Shown here one piece after another: positions 6,100 through 13,346 of a DNA stretch of 13,714 nucleotides. Below the pieces are notes generated by a model, which was not told the DNA's origin, did no database searches, and was given only the letters and a program-made list of their open reading frames with translations. The stretch spans positions 1-13,714 of the forward strand of contig JAUNUL010000040.1 of assembly GCA_030538175.1 (NCBI GenBank). Direction: 5' to 3'. The stretch is from Propionibacteriaceae bacterium. GTDB taxonomy: Bacteria > Actinomycetota > Actinomycetes > Propionibacteriales > Propionibacteriaceae. Position 1 is the first letter of the stretch. Each line of letters starts with the position of its first letter. A program made the position numbers and the translations under genes.

Positions 6100-7323
6100 T
6101 CAGCAGGGACGCCACGTCTTGCCACCCGGGGCATAGCAGCGGGGACCGTTGTAGTTCGGCGGGTTCGCAGGGGCCTGCGTACGGGCAGGGACCTGGGTCT
6201 TCGGAGCTGCAGGTGCCTGTGTCCGGGGCGCGGCAGGGGCCGGTGGCTTCGGCGCCGCCGGCGCTTGAGTGCGAGGAGCGGCCGGTGCCTTGGTCCGCGG
6301 CGCCGGTGCCTGGGTGCGTGGCGCGGGGGCCTGCGTACGGGTGGCCCGGGCAGGCGCCGTCGCGCGTGGAGCGGCCGGAGCCTGGGCCCGCGTCTTGGAC
6401 TCGGCCTCCCGCCGTGCCTGCTCATCACGCTCACGCTGCTCGCGCTCAGCCCGTTCCCGTTGCTCGCGCTCCGCGCGCTCCTTCGCGAGTCGCTGCTCCT
6501 CAGCCCTCACCCGCTCAGCCGCTTCCCGCTCCTGAACCCGATTGCGCTTGTCGACTCGCGACGCCTGGTGCTTCTGGGCTGCCTTGACGGCTACGTCCAC
6601 TGCTGAATGATTCGCGATGCGGTGGGCTTCGGAGTACAGGCCACCGAAAACATCAAGACCGCCCGGCTTGGCCAGCATCGTGCGCAGCGCCACCGCGCTG
6701 ATGAGCGCAGCATCCAGCGTGTCGATCTGCCCTTGCAGTTCCGCGGCCCCCTCAGCCGCAGGGGTCGTCGCCTCAGTGGCCGTTGCCAAGGTAGCCAGGG
6801 TTGCCGCCACCTGTCCCGGCAGCGCGCACTCCTCGGTCGGTGAGTGTGCCCCAACCTCCTGCTCCTGCGCCGAAGCAGCCGCGTCCGCCACCTCTTGATA
6901 GAAGCGGACGTTGCCATCGAACTTCACCGGCGCACCCAGGCCTGCGGCCGCGATCTCCGCGTTCACCAAGCGGTCCGACTCGAATACCCCGGCCAGCAGA
7001 CGGCCGTACCCATCTCGCTCCACCTTGTCCAGCGCCAGCTCCACCATCGATCCCGCAGGAAGTCGCGCACTGAGGAAGCGGCTGGCCTCAAGGCCGAGGC
7101 ATTCGACCGGCTTGTTGGGGTGCTTGGTCTCCGGCGCGTCAACGTTCAACAGGCGAACCCGGGTTTCCTCACCCTTGAGCCGAACGTCGAGGGTGTCCCC
7201 ATCAACGACGCGGATCACCTCCGCCTTCGCGTTCGAGTTCCCCACGTGCTGCACGGCCGTCGCTACTCCGACGACGCCGAGCGTCAACACCAAACCAGCC
7301 GCAAGGCCCTGACCAATCCCCAT
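6100..7323 (-). CDS. Exported thermonuclease-family (SNase) protein with coiled-coil and Pro/Ala-repeat tail
   Basis: A 407-residue protein with an N-terminal hydrophobic segment (7-23: a signal peptide or membrane anchor). A staphylococcal-nuclease-like domain at about 34-145 follows. By alignment to the family the whole catalytic set is present: Asp41 and Asp43 in DGDT, Arg57, Asp62 and Glu65 in RLLNVDAPE, and Arg108 in YGR. It should cleave DNA or RNA with calcium outside the membrane. A helical region follows, then a highly charged Arg/Glu coiled coil (about 262-312) and a Pro/Ala-rich repeat tract (313-387). The end is a Cys-x10-Cys motif, CYAPGGKTWRPC. That ending is not the DxDxDG Excalibur motif often found in such nucleases. 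ATG 7323 is chosen for the GGGGGA ribosome site before it and the signal sequence after it. It converges on the helicase gene. Confidence 0.88.
   Translation of the reverse strand: MGIGQGLAAGLVLTLGVVGVATAVQHVGNSNAKAEVIRVVDGDTLDVRLKGEETRVRLLNVDAPETKHPNKPVECLGLEASRFLSARLPAGSMVELALDKVERDGYGRLLAGVFESDRLVNAEIAAAGLGAPVKFDGNVRFYQEVADAAASAQEQEVGAHSPTEECALPGQVAATLATLATATEATTPAAEGAAELQGQIDTLDAALISAVALRTMLAKPGGLDVFGGLYSEAHRIANHSAVDVAVKAAQKHQASRVDKRNRVQEREAAERVRAEEQRLAKERAEREQRERAEREQRERDEQARREAESKTRAQAPAAPRATAPARATRTQAPAPRTQAPAPRTKAPAAPRTQAPAAPKPPAPAAPRTQAPAAPKTQVPARTQAPANPPNYNGPRCYAPGGKTWRPC
6163..6387 (-). repeat. Coding tandem repeat: Pro/Ala-rich linker of the nuclease
   Basis: Degenerate units of the type RTQAPAAPK and RTQAPAP recur about eight times in residues 313-387 of the nuclease. 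The DNA is a GC-rich imperfect repeat prone to length change. Such linkers often span the cell wall. Confidence 0.7.
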
Positions 7324-7324
7324 G

Positions 7325-7331
7325 CTTCCCC
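7325..7331 (-). promoter_or_regulatory. Ribosome-binding site of the nuclease gene (GGGGGAA)
   Basis: On the minus strand TTAGGGGGAAGC directly precedes ATG 7323. It selects this start over an in-frame ATG 40 codons upstream, whose extension would run through repeat copy C and has no signal sequence at its front. Confidence 0.55.
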
Positions 7332-7412
7332 CTAAGCAAAGGGGCAGCCAACCATCGAAGTCCCCCACCAGAACCGGGTCCCAACCGCTGGTCACCGCCG
7401 CCGCGCCGAATC

Positions 7413-7460
7413 GCGTGGAAGGCAGCTGGCACCACAGCACCACCAGAGCTCCACACCGGT
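7413..7460 (+). repeat. 48-bp dispersed palindromic repeat, copy C
   Basis: Starts GCGTGGAAG and ends CTCCACACCGGT; terminal arms pair as GTGGA/TCCAC. It lies between the divergent nuclease and beta-lactamase-family genes, 89 bases upstream of the nuclease start and 80 bases upstream of the other start. Gap-free alignment to the other three copies. Confidence 0.75.
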
Positions 7461-7528
7461 GCCAGCCGACCGGCCAACGAGGACAGAGATCACACCCAGG
7501 ACCGGCGCCAGACCGCTGCCGTGCGGGC

Positions 7529-7534
7529 TACGTT
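7529..7534 (+). promoter_or_regulatory. Probable -10 element of the beta-lactamase-family gene (TACGTT)
   Basis: TACGTT ends 6 bases before GTG 7541, with no Shine-Dalgarno sequence. A leaderless start at this GTG gives a protein beginning with a short basic stretch and a membrane anchor, which supports the choice. Confidence 0.6.
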
Positions 7535-7540
7535 GGAAAC

Positions 7541-9040
7541 GTGTCCAGCACCTCTGGGAGTCGGCCGGGCACCCGTCGCCGACTCTGGCTCATTCCACTC
7601 GCAGGCGCCCTCATCGGAGCGCTCCTCTCACTGCTCCTCGGCCCCCACGCCACCAGCCTCGGCCCGCCCACCGGCGACCAGACCCTCGCCCGTGACGCGC
7701 AGGCGGTCCTGGGCGATCCGGTGGGGTACGGCGCCGTCTCCGTCGTCCGAATCCGCGACGGTCAAGCCGCCTGGGCCGGCTTCCCTGCGAAGGGGCAGTC
7801 CCTTGACGAGCACACCCTGTTCGAGCTGGGTTCGATCACCAAGACGTTCACCGGTCTCCTCCTCGCCGACGCCGTCGAGAAGAGCGAGGTCCGCCTCGAC
7901 GACCCGCTCGAGAAGCACCTCCCCCGCCTCAACGGCTCCCCCGCCGGGTCAGTCACCCTCGAAGAACTCGCCAGCCACCGCTCCGGCCTGCCGTCGATGC
8001 ACCGCATGCCCATGGGCGAAATCCTCCTGGAAGACCTCGCCGGCACCGAGCTCTCCGTGTTCGCCGCCAGCACCGACGACCTCATCACCGCCGCCCGCAC
8101 GCTCGAGCTGAGCGGCCGGGGGACGTACGCGTACTCCAACCTCGGCAGCGCCCTGCTCGGCCACGCCCTCGCGCGGACGGCCGGCGCAGCGGACTGGCCG
8201 GCGTACGTCAACGAACGACTCCTCACCCCACTCGGCATGACCGAGACCGTGATCATCCCACCAGGCCAGCACGACCCCGGCCTCGCGCAGCCCCGGCTGG
8301 CCGGCGGGCGTCCAGTCGCTGCGTGGACCGGGAGTGGGTACGCCCCAGCGGGCGCGGGTGTGTTGACGTCGGCGGCGGACCTGACGACGTACGCCCAGGC
8401 GATCCTCGACGGCACCGCCCCCGGTCTCGTAGCCCTTGATCCGCGGTGGGACACCACCGGAGCCCTCGCTAGCTTCAGCCGCGTCGGCCTGACCTGGATG
8501 TCATCGGGTGATCCGGGCGCGGAGATGCAGTGGCACAACGGCGGCACCGGCGGCACCCGCACGATCCTCGCCGTCGACCGCCACACCAACACCGCCGCGG
8601 TCATCCTCAACAGCTCCAAGACCGACGTGACCGGCGCCGGGCTCCAGTTGGCCGGCGCCAATGGCGGCCCACCGCGGTTCCTGCTGAGCCTGTCGGAACG
8701 GGACTACTACTGGATCCTCGGCGTCGTGCCGGTCCTTGTGCTCGCGATCGGCGCGCTGCGCGGCCGGAACCGAATCGGGCTGATCACGCGCACCGTCTGG
8801 GCCGTCGGCGGCCTGATCCTCATCTGGCTTGCCGGCCCCTGGGACTGGGTCCCGGGCTGGGTGTTCGGTCTGCTGGCGGGCGTCGCGGTCGCCTCAGTCG
8901 TCGTGGCAGGTCTGCGCTGGCGGCCACTGCCGTGGCGGCCACGACGGTTCGGATGGCTGACCGTGCCGGTGCTACTCGCCGGCGTCGCCCTCGTGGCCCT
9001 GGTGACCTCGACGCTGGTGCGCGCGCTGCAGATCACCTAG
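7541..9040 (+). CDS. Membrane-anchored serine beta-lactamase-family protein (class C / PBP-like)
   Basis: A 499-residue protein. A basic N-terminus and signal anchor (about 14-34) precede an outward-facing serine hydrolase domain. It has the three active-site motifs of the class C beta-lactamase / DD-peptidase family: SITK (98-101, nucleophile Ser98 and Lys101), YSN (198-200, Tyr198) and HNG (332-334). Conserved ELGSITKTFTG and SHRSGLP surround the first motif and the loop after it. Four hydrophobic segments follow (about 391-407, 415-431, 438-457, 471-494), forming a C-terminal membrane domain. The family includes penicillin-binding proteins, esterases and peptidases. The membrane tail suggests an envelope peptidase or esterase rather than a secreted resistance enzyme, but the substrate is not evident. 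GTG 7541 is chosen because of the -10 element 6 bases upstream. The frame stays open further upstream, through repeat copy C, without coding character. Confidence 0.9.
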   Translation: MSSTSGSRPGTRRRLWLIPLAGALIGALLSLLLGPHATSLGPPTGDQTLARDAQAVLGDPVGYGAVSVVRIRDGQAAWAGFPAKGQSLDEHTLFELGSITKTFTGLLLADAVEKSEVRLDDPLEKHLPRLNGSPAGSVTLEELASHRSGLPSMHRMPMGEILLEDLAGTELSVFAASTDDLITAARTLELSGRGTYAYSNLGSALLGHALARTAGAADWPAYVNERLLTPLGMTETVIIPPGQHDPGLAQPRLAGGRPVAAWTGSGYAPAGAGVLTSAADLTTYAQAILDGTAPGLVALDPRWDTTGALASFSRVGLTWMSSGDPGAEMQWHNGGTGGTRTILAVDRHTNTAAVILNSSKTDVTGAGLQLAGANGGPPRFLLSLSERDYYWILGVVPVLVLAIGALRGRNRIGLITRTVWAVGGLILIWLAGPWDWVPGWVFGLLAGVAVASVVVAGLRWRPLPWRPRRFGWLTVPVLLAGVALVALVTSTLVRALQIT

Positions 9041-9108
9041 ATCCGCGGCAACCGACCCGCCAGTCGCGCCGGCCATGCGTGGCGGACCGGAGGCCCCCGC
9101 GTCGACTC

Positions 9109-9156
9109 GCGTGGAAGTTCACTGGCACCACAACACCACCAAGGTTCCACACGGCA
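9109..9156 (+). repeat. 48-bp dispersed palindromic repeat, copy D
   Basis: Starts GCGTGGAAG and ends TTCCACACGGCA. Arms pair as GTGGAA/TTCCAC; compared with copy A (GTGGAG/CTCCAC) the sixth pair has changed on both sides. It lies in the 152-base gap between two convergent genes, so it cannot be a promoter element there. Confidence 0.75.
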
Positions 9157-9192
9157 GCCACGCAGACCGCCCGTTGCCAGCTCCAGCGCTGA

Positions 9193-9933
9193 TCAGGTCG
9201 TGGCGAGCGTCCCCGCGAACAGCAGCACCATCGCCGCCAACCCAGCCAGCGCGAGCGCGACCCCGCGGCCGATCTTCACCGAGGTCAGTTTCGGCAACTG
9301 CCGCACCGCGACTGCGCCGAGCAGCAAACCGACCGCCAGCCCGCCCAGCGCCACCGGGAATCCCGGCTCGATCGCCGTCGGGAACCCCATGAAGCCAAGC
9401 ACCATGACCTGCGCCAGCGCGATACACGCGTTCACCGTTGCCCGGGCCTCCCGCTCGGGCCAGCGATTGTCGCGGGCGTACGCCCCCAACTCCGGACCAC
9501 CAGCCCCACCCAACGCGAACAACGCACTGGCCCCGGCGCCGGTCAGGATCGCCGGACGCAGACCGACGAGCCGACCAGTGCGCAGCTGACGCGCCGACAC
9601 CACGACCGCCAGGATCGCGACCACACCGGCCAGCCGCGCGGCGATCGGCTGCGGAATGAAATCGACCAGGAACACCCACAAAGGCGCGGTGACCGCGATC
9701 GGCAACCCGAGCGTCACGAACGGGCGGAACAGCACATCCTTGCGTTCGGCCAGGAACATCACCAGCGACATCACCAACCCGAGCGTGAGCGCGATCCGCA
9801 ACCCCTCCTCGTGCCCGACGACCAAGACAGCCAGGGGCGGGAGGATGAGGCGTACGCCGGTGCCGGCGACCACTTGCGTCACGCCAGCCGTCGCGACTCC
9901 CACGAAGAGCACGACGAACAGGAGGATGTCCAC
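9193..9933 (-). CDS. TSUP-family (TauE/SafE) membrane permease
   Basis: A 246-residue, very hydrophobic protein with about eight membrane segments arranged as two similar halves, the pattern of TauE/SafE (TSUP) transporters. The family's glycine motif appears as GGAGGPELG (142-150) at the start of the second half, and a related TAGVTQVVAGTG stretch opens the first half. Members move sulfite, sulfonates or other small organic acids across the membrane; the substrate cannot be told from the sequence. The start is GTG 9933, preceded by a TAGCCT -10 element 8 bases away. It is convergent with the beta-lactamase-family gene and follows the unrecognised gene on the same strand by 55 bases. It has its own probable promoter, so joint transcription is not required. 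Confidence 0.8.
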   Translation of the reverse strand: MDILLFVVLFVGVATAGVTQVVAGTGVRLILPPLAVLVVGHEEGLRIALTLGLVMSLVMFLAERKDVLFRPFVTLGLPIAVTAPLWVFLVDFIPQPIAARLAGVVAILAVVVSARQLRTGRLVGLRPAILTGAGASALFALGGAGGPELGAYARDNRWPEREARATVNACIALAQVMVLGFMGFPTAIEPGFPVALGGLAVGLLLGAVAVRQLPKLTSVKIGRGVALALAGLAAMVLLFAGTLATT

Positions 9934-9941
9934 GGTCGTTC

Positions 9942-9947
9942 AGGCTA
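9942..9947 (-). promoter_or_regulatory. Probable -10 element of the TSUP gene (TAGCCT on the minus strand)
   Basis: Reads TAGCCT on the minus strand, 8 bases before GTG 9933. No Shine-Dalgarno sequence lies between them. Confidence 0.45.
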
Positions 9948-9955
9948 ATCGCCGA

Positions 9956-9970
9956 CCCGCGCCGCGCGGG
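9956..9970 (-). terminator. GC hairpin after the 283-residue gene
   Basis: CCCGCG (9956-9961), loop CCG, CGCGGG (9965-9970). It lies 19 bases past the stop of the upstream gene and near the -35 position of the TSUP promoter. It could be a terminator or an operator; there is no T-run. Confidence 0.35.
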
Positions 9971-9988
9971 AGCGACGCGACGGGAAAC

Positions 9989-10840
9989 CTAGAGGGAGTA
10001 TCCGCGGGGCGTGCGATCCCCACGCGCCCACAACGCCGCGAAATCGTCCGGACCAACGAGGCCATCGACGCGCAACAGCTGCCCGTTCGGGTGCAGCGCG
10101 ACCATCGCCGGCGGCTCCTCGCGCCAGACCAGAAAATACCCATAGTCCGGGCGATAGATCGAATAGGCGTTCGCCTCCGGGATGGTGATGCCAAGCTCCG
10201 CCGCCGCGATCTCGAGCAGCGCGGGATGTGCCTCGAGACGCGGCGTACCCCCCGCACCCATCACCCGCACACCTTCATCATTGAAGACCGCATCAACCTG
10301 ACCGTTGACCAGACCGACCAGATAGTCCTTCGGCAGCGCCAGATAGTCCAGCAGGGCCGGGAAGAGCTCGATGACTGCGTACGCCGGCTTTCGCTCCAGA
10401 TGGACGTGCTCCGAGGCCTCAGCGGTCAGCGCCCCCAGGTGCCACCCGCTCGTGTCCTCCTGCCACTCCGTCCGCTTGATATAGATCTCGTTCGCCGCCA
10501 GGGCGTCATGTTCGACGGTGATGTCCTCATCGAAGCGGATGGGCGCCGCGTCGACCGCGAGCAGCGCCGCGGTGCGGGCCTGGCCGACCATCGCGGCCAC
10601 ATGCGGGGTCAGATCATGGGTCGGCTCAGCAGCACCGGTCAGCGATGGCCCCTGCAGGCGCAGGTCCGGCCCGACCGACAACGTCGCCCAGCCCGTGTCG
10701 ATGGTCAGATCGGCGAGCTCCTCAGCCGGCAACCCGGCCAGGTGCGCCAACAGTCCCTGCGCCTCCTCGGACCACTGTTCATCGGCATCCATGCTGAGCC
10801 GGCCGGAGGTGAGCGGGACGTCGAAAGTTCGCACTGCCAT
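9989..10840 (-). CDS. Unrecognised 283-residue soluble protein
   Basis: I do not recognise this protein. It has no signal peptide or membrane segment and is acidic overall, so it is probably cytoplasmic. The middle has a TEWQEDTSGWHLGAL stretch followed by PAYAVIELFPALLDYLALP, then VNGQVDAVFNDEG. The D-S/T-G-W pattern distantly resembles DUF2185/Imm33-type immunity domains, but this is only a visual impression. A second block, YSIYRPDYGYFLVWREEPPAMVAL written in part as RPDYGYFLVWREEP, has the look of a beta-sheet domain. ATG 10840 is chosen because TACATT lies 6 bases upstream on the minus strand. The frame is open well beyond it, but that extension overlaps the divergent DUF418 gene and is shadow. 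Its start is 30 bp from that gene's start. Confidence 0.75.
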   Translation of the reverse strand: MAVRTFDVPLTSGRLSMDADEQWSEEAQGLLAHLAGLPAEELADLTIDTGWATLSVGPDLRLQGPSLTGAAEPTHDLTPHVAAMVGQARTAALLAVDAAPIRFDEDITVEHDALAANEIYIKRTEWQEDTSGWHLGALTAEASEHVHLERKPAYAVIELFPALLDYLALPKDYLVGLVNGQVDAVFNDEGVRVMGAGGTPRLEAHPALLEIAAAELGITIPEANAYSIYRPDYGYFLVWREEPPAMVALHPNGQLLRVDGLVGPDDFAALWARGDRTPRGYSL

Positions 10841-10846
10841 TCGGTC

Positions 10847-10852
10847 AATGTA
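10847..10852 (-). promoter_or_regulatory. Probable -10 element of the 283-residue protein gene (TACATT)
   Basis: AATGTA on the plus strand reads TACATT on the minus strand, 6 bases before ATG 10840. It faces the -10 of the divergent gene with only 6 bp between them. Confidence 0.6.
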
Positions 10853-10858
10853 CGCGGA

Positions 10859-10864
10859 TAGTCT
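10859..10864 (+). promoter_or_regulatory. Probable -10 element of the DUF418-type gene (TAGTCT)
   Basis: TAGTCT ends 6 bases before GTG 10871. The matching -35 position (about 10836-10841) would fall on the first codon of the divergent gene, so the two promoters overlap. Confidence 0.6.
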
Positions 10865-10870
10865 GCCCGC

Positions 10871-11944
10871 GTGCGATCTCACCAAGGCTCGGCCCAGGAT
10901 TCGACCCAGCTTTCCCGCCGGGGTGCCGGGCGGCTCCTGTGGCCCGACCTGGCCCGCGGCATCGCGGTCATCTCCATGCTGTTCGCCCACACCGCACCGG
11001 CCGGTGGTGTCCTGCTGATCGTCGAGTTCCTGACCGCCCCGCTGTTCGCGACACTGGTCGGGGTGTCGCTGTGGCTCGACTGGCACCACCGAGGTGCCGC
11101 GACGCGAGGCTGGGTGCTGGCCCAGCTGCTGCGTGGCCTGACCCTGATCGTGCTCGGCGAGCTCGCGCAACCGCTCTATGCCCAGATCGTCATCGTGCTG
11201 CAAACCCTGGGCTTCCTCACGATCGCCCTCGCACCGCTGGTGGCGCTGCTGGCTCGTCGGCCCTGGATCTCACTCGGCCTCGCCGCGGCGACCACTGTCG
11301 TGAGTCCCCTGATCATGTCCGCGAGCCGCACGTGGCTCATGGCTGGGCCACCGAACCCCGTCGTTCGGTGGCTAGTGAACCAGGTTGCAGCCAGCCCGTA
11401 CTACCGCCTCTCCACGTTCCTGGCCTTCGGCTTCCTTGGGTTGGCCCTGACCATGTGGGTGCAGCCGGTCAATCAACGACCCCGTCGCATGCTGCTCGCC
11501 GCCCTCGCTACGACGGCCGCCATGGTCGCCTGCTTCGCTTATGGGGTGGTGCTCACGCGGACCCTCAAGCCCTATTCCGGGACCCATATCGAGATCGTGA
11601 GCAACCTCTTCCTCGTGGCCGCCACGCTGTTGTGGTGTGTCTGGGCGACGGCGGCCTGGCCGGCCTCTGTGATCAGGTTCCTGGAGCCGCTCATCGCGAC
11701 GGGTCGGATGGCCCTGACGGCGTACCTCGGCCAAGTCGTCCTCCTCGCCTATCTCACCACCCGAATCACCGGCGGCCGCGATGATTCATGGTTCGTGCTG
11801 GGCACCGCCACCATCGTGCTCGTGGCGTTCTGCTGGGCATGGCAGCGCTGGCAAATGCCGCCTCTGTTCGAGGGCCTGTTGCGTTGGCAGCGCGTCGTCG
11901 AGTCCCCCCGCGCGACCGGGCGTACGCCAGACCCAGCCGCCTGA
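10871..11944 (+). CDS. DUF418-type integral membrane protein (acyltransferase-like)
   Basis: A 357-residue protein with roughly nine to ten hydrophobic segments. DLARGIAVISMLFAH (26-40) matches the D-x-x-R-G-x-A-x-x-G/S signature at the front of DUF418/DUF1624 and related acyltransferase-like membrane families. GRMALTAYLGQVVLLAY (278-294) and FEGLLRWQRV (333-342) match the C-terminal DUF418 signature. Such proteins are thought to act on envelope sugars or lipids, but no activity is established from this sequence. GTG 10871 is selected by the -10 element 6 bases upstream. The protein then starts with a polar tail of about 22 residues before the first helix. It is followed after 75 bases by the MFS gene on the same strand, which has its own -10 element. 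Confidence 0.82.
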   Translation: MRSHQGSAQDSTQLSRRGAGRLLWPDLARGIAVISMLFAHTAPAGGVLLIVEFLTAPLFATLVGVSLWLDWHHRGAATRGWVLAQLLRGLTLIVLGELAQPLYAQIVIVLQTLGFLTIALAPLVALLARRPWISLGLAAATTVVSPLIMSASRTWLMAGPPNPVVRWLVNQVAASPYYRLSTFLAFGFLGLALTMWVQPVNQRPRRMLLAALATTAAMVACFAYGVVLTRTLKPYSGTHIEIVSNLFLVAATLLWCVWATAAWPASVIRFLEPLIATGRMALTAYLGQVVLLAYLTTRITGGRDDSWFVLGTATIVLVAFCWAWQRWQMPPLFEGLLRWQRVVESPRATGRTPDPAA

Positions 11945-12007
11945 CCTCGCGCGCGAACGCCGATCCGTCAGGTGGCATGCCCATGGGGGTACGCCGCAAG
12001 TCCCGCC

Positions 12008-12013
12008 TAGCAT
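12008..12013 (+). promoter_or_regulatory. Probable -10 element of the MFS gene (TAGCAT)
   Basis: TAGCAT ends 6 bases before GTG 12020, with no Shine-Dalgarno sequence between. No convincing -35 is visible. Confidence 0.55.
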
Positions 12014-12019
12014 CGATCG

Positions 12020-13297
12020 GTGGCCAACCTGCGTTCCCTGTTCGCTGACACCCGTCCGCTGCAGAACCCGCACTTCCGACGGTTGTGGACGGCCAACATC
12101 GTCACCGTCATCGGCGCCCAGCTGACCGTTGTCGCGGTCCCGGCACAGATCTATGAGATCACGCGCGACTCGGCGTACGTCGGGCTGACCGGCCTGTTCG
12201 GTCTGGTCCCGCTGGTCATCTTCGGGCTCTGGGGCGGCGCACTGGCCGACGCGTTCGACCGTCGCAAGCTGCTGATCGTCTCGACGCTGGGCATCATCGC
12301 CACCTCCGCACTCTTCCTCGCGATCGCGGCCACCGGCTTCAGCAACGTCTGGGCGATCCTCGCGGTCTTCGCCCTCCAGCAGGCGTGTTTCGGCATCAAC
12401 CAGCCGACCCGGGCCGCGGTGCTGCCGCGCATCCTGCCCACCGAGCAACTGCCCGCAGCGAACGCGCTGAACATGACCGTGATGATGTTCGGCGCGATCG
12501 CCGGGCCGCTGGTGGGCGGTGCACTGATCCCCCTGACCGGGTTCTCCCTGCTCTATCTGATCGACACGATCCTGCTGTTCGCCACGGTCTGGGCGGTCAT
12601 CAAACTCCCGGCACTGCCGAGCCTCCACGACATGGGTGCCCCCGGGTTGCGGTCAGTGATCGACGGATTCAAATACCTCGCCGGACACAAGGTTCTGTTG
12701 ATGTCGTTCGTCGTCGACCTGATCGCCATGGGCTTTGGCATGCCGCGCGCGCTGTTCCCCGAGATCGCCTCGGTCACGTTCGGCGGCCCACCCGCCGGCG
12801 GTCTGGCGTTCGCGTTGTTGTTCGCCGCGATCCCGGCTGGTGCGGTGCTCGGTGGGGTCTTTTCGGGCTGGGTTTCCCGCGTCGAACGTCAGGGGTTGGC
12901 GGTGGTCATCGCCATCCTGTTCTGGGGCATCGCGATCACCGGGTTCGGTTTGGCGTTGCTGCCGGCGGGTGGGCGGCTCATGCCGTGGCTGCCGATCGCC
13001 GTCTTCTTCCTGGTTGTCGCCGGTGCCGCTGACATGAGCTCTGCGGCCTTTCGGTCAACGATGCTCCAGGAAGCGGCGAGCGATGAAGTACGTGGCCGGC
13101 TCCAAGGTGTCTTCACCGTCGTCGTGGTCGGCGGACCGCGGCTTGCCGATGTGCTGCACGGCGCCGCCGGGTCAGCCGTGGGCGCGACCCCAGCCACGAT
13201 CGGCGGCGGTGTCCTCGTCATCGTCGGCGTCGTCATCGCCACCCTGGCCGCACCGATCTTCGTGCGGTATCGCGTCATCCGCGACCGCCAGAGCTGA
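12020..13297 (+). CDS. MFS transporter, EntS/MFS_3-like exporter
   Basis: A 425-residue major facilitator with about 11-12 hydrophobic segments. The soluble front end LQNPHFRRLWTANIVTVIG is typical of the EntS-like/MFS_3 group. The motif A loop between helices 2 and 3 reads GALADAFDRRKLL (73-85). NQPTRAAVLPRILPTEQLPA, spanning the loop after helix 4, is also characteristic of this group, as is FRSTMLQEAASDEVRGRLQG-type sequence near the second-half loop. Members export siderophores, macrolides and other small molecules by proton antiport; the substrate is not evident here. The C-terminal half has GGPRLADVLHGAAGSAVG, another common feature of the group. GTG 12020 is chosen from the adjacent -10 element. 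The DUF418 gene upstream is on the same strand, and a possible hairpin follows the stop. Confidence 0.9.
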   Translation: MANLRSLFADTRPLQNPHFRRLWTANIVTVIGAQLTVVAVPAQIYEITRDSAYVGLTGLFGLVPLVIFGLWGGALADAFDRRKLLIVSTLGIIATSALFLAIAATGFSNVWAILAVFALQQACFGINQPTRAAVLPRILPTEQLPAANALNMTVMMFGAIAGPLVGGALIPLTGFSLLYLIDTILLFATVWAVIKLPALPSLHDMGAPGLRSVIDGFKYLAGHKVLLMSFVVDLIAMGFGMPRALFPEIASVTFGGPPAGGLAFALLFAAIPAGAVLGGVFSGWVSRVERQGLAVVIAILFWGIAITGFGLALLPAGGRLMPWLPIAVFFLVVAGAADMSSAAFRSTMLQEAASDEVRGRLQGVFTVVVVGGPRLADVLHGAAGSAVGATPATIGGGVLVIVGVVIATLAAPIFVRYRVIRDRQS

Positions 13298-13309
13298 CGC
13301 GGCCCCTCG

Positions 13310-13330
13310 CTGCTAGGACAACCTGAGCAG
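13310..13330 (+). terminator. Possible terminator hairpin after the MFS gene
   Basis: CTGCTAGG (13310-13317), loop ACAA, CCT-G-AGCAG (13322-13330), an 8-bp stem with one bulged G, 13 bases past the MFS stop. No T-run follows. Confidence 0.35.
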
Positions 13331-13346
13331 AGACCCGCCCCCCTTG

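Noticed and set aside
6100..6160. Excalibur calcium-binding motif at the nuclease C-terminus
   Set aside because: The expected DxDxDGxxC pattern is absent; the end is a Cys-x10-Cys motif instead.
7762..8661. 299-codon open frame antisense to the beta-lactamase-family gene
   Set aside because: The plus strand carries all three catalytic motifs; the antisense product is Ser/Arg/Pro-rich low-complexity sequence typical of a shadow frame.
10841..11203. Upstream extension of the 283-residue protein to 404 residues
   Set aside because: The added part is Gln/Gly/Asp/Arg-rich, overlaps the divergent DUF418 coding region, and ATG 10840 has a well-placed -10 element.
11786..12628. 280-codon open frame antisense across the DUF418-MFS junction
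   Set aside because: Composition is Asp/Gln/Arg/Gly shadow-like and it spans two well-supported plus-strand genes and their promoter.
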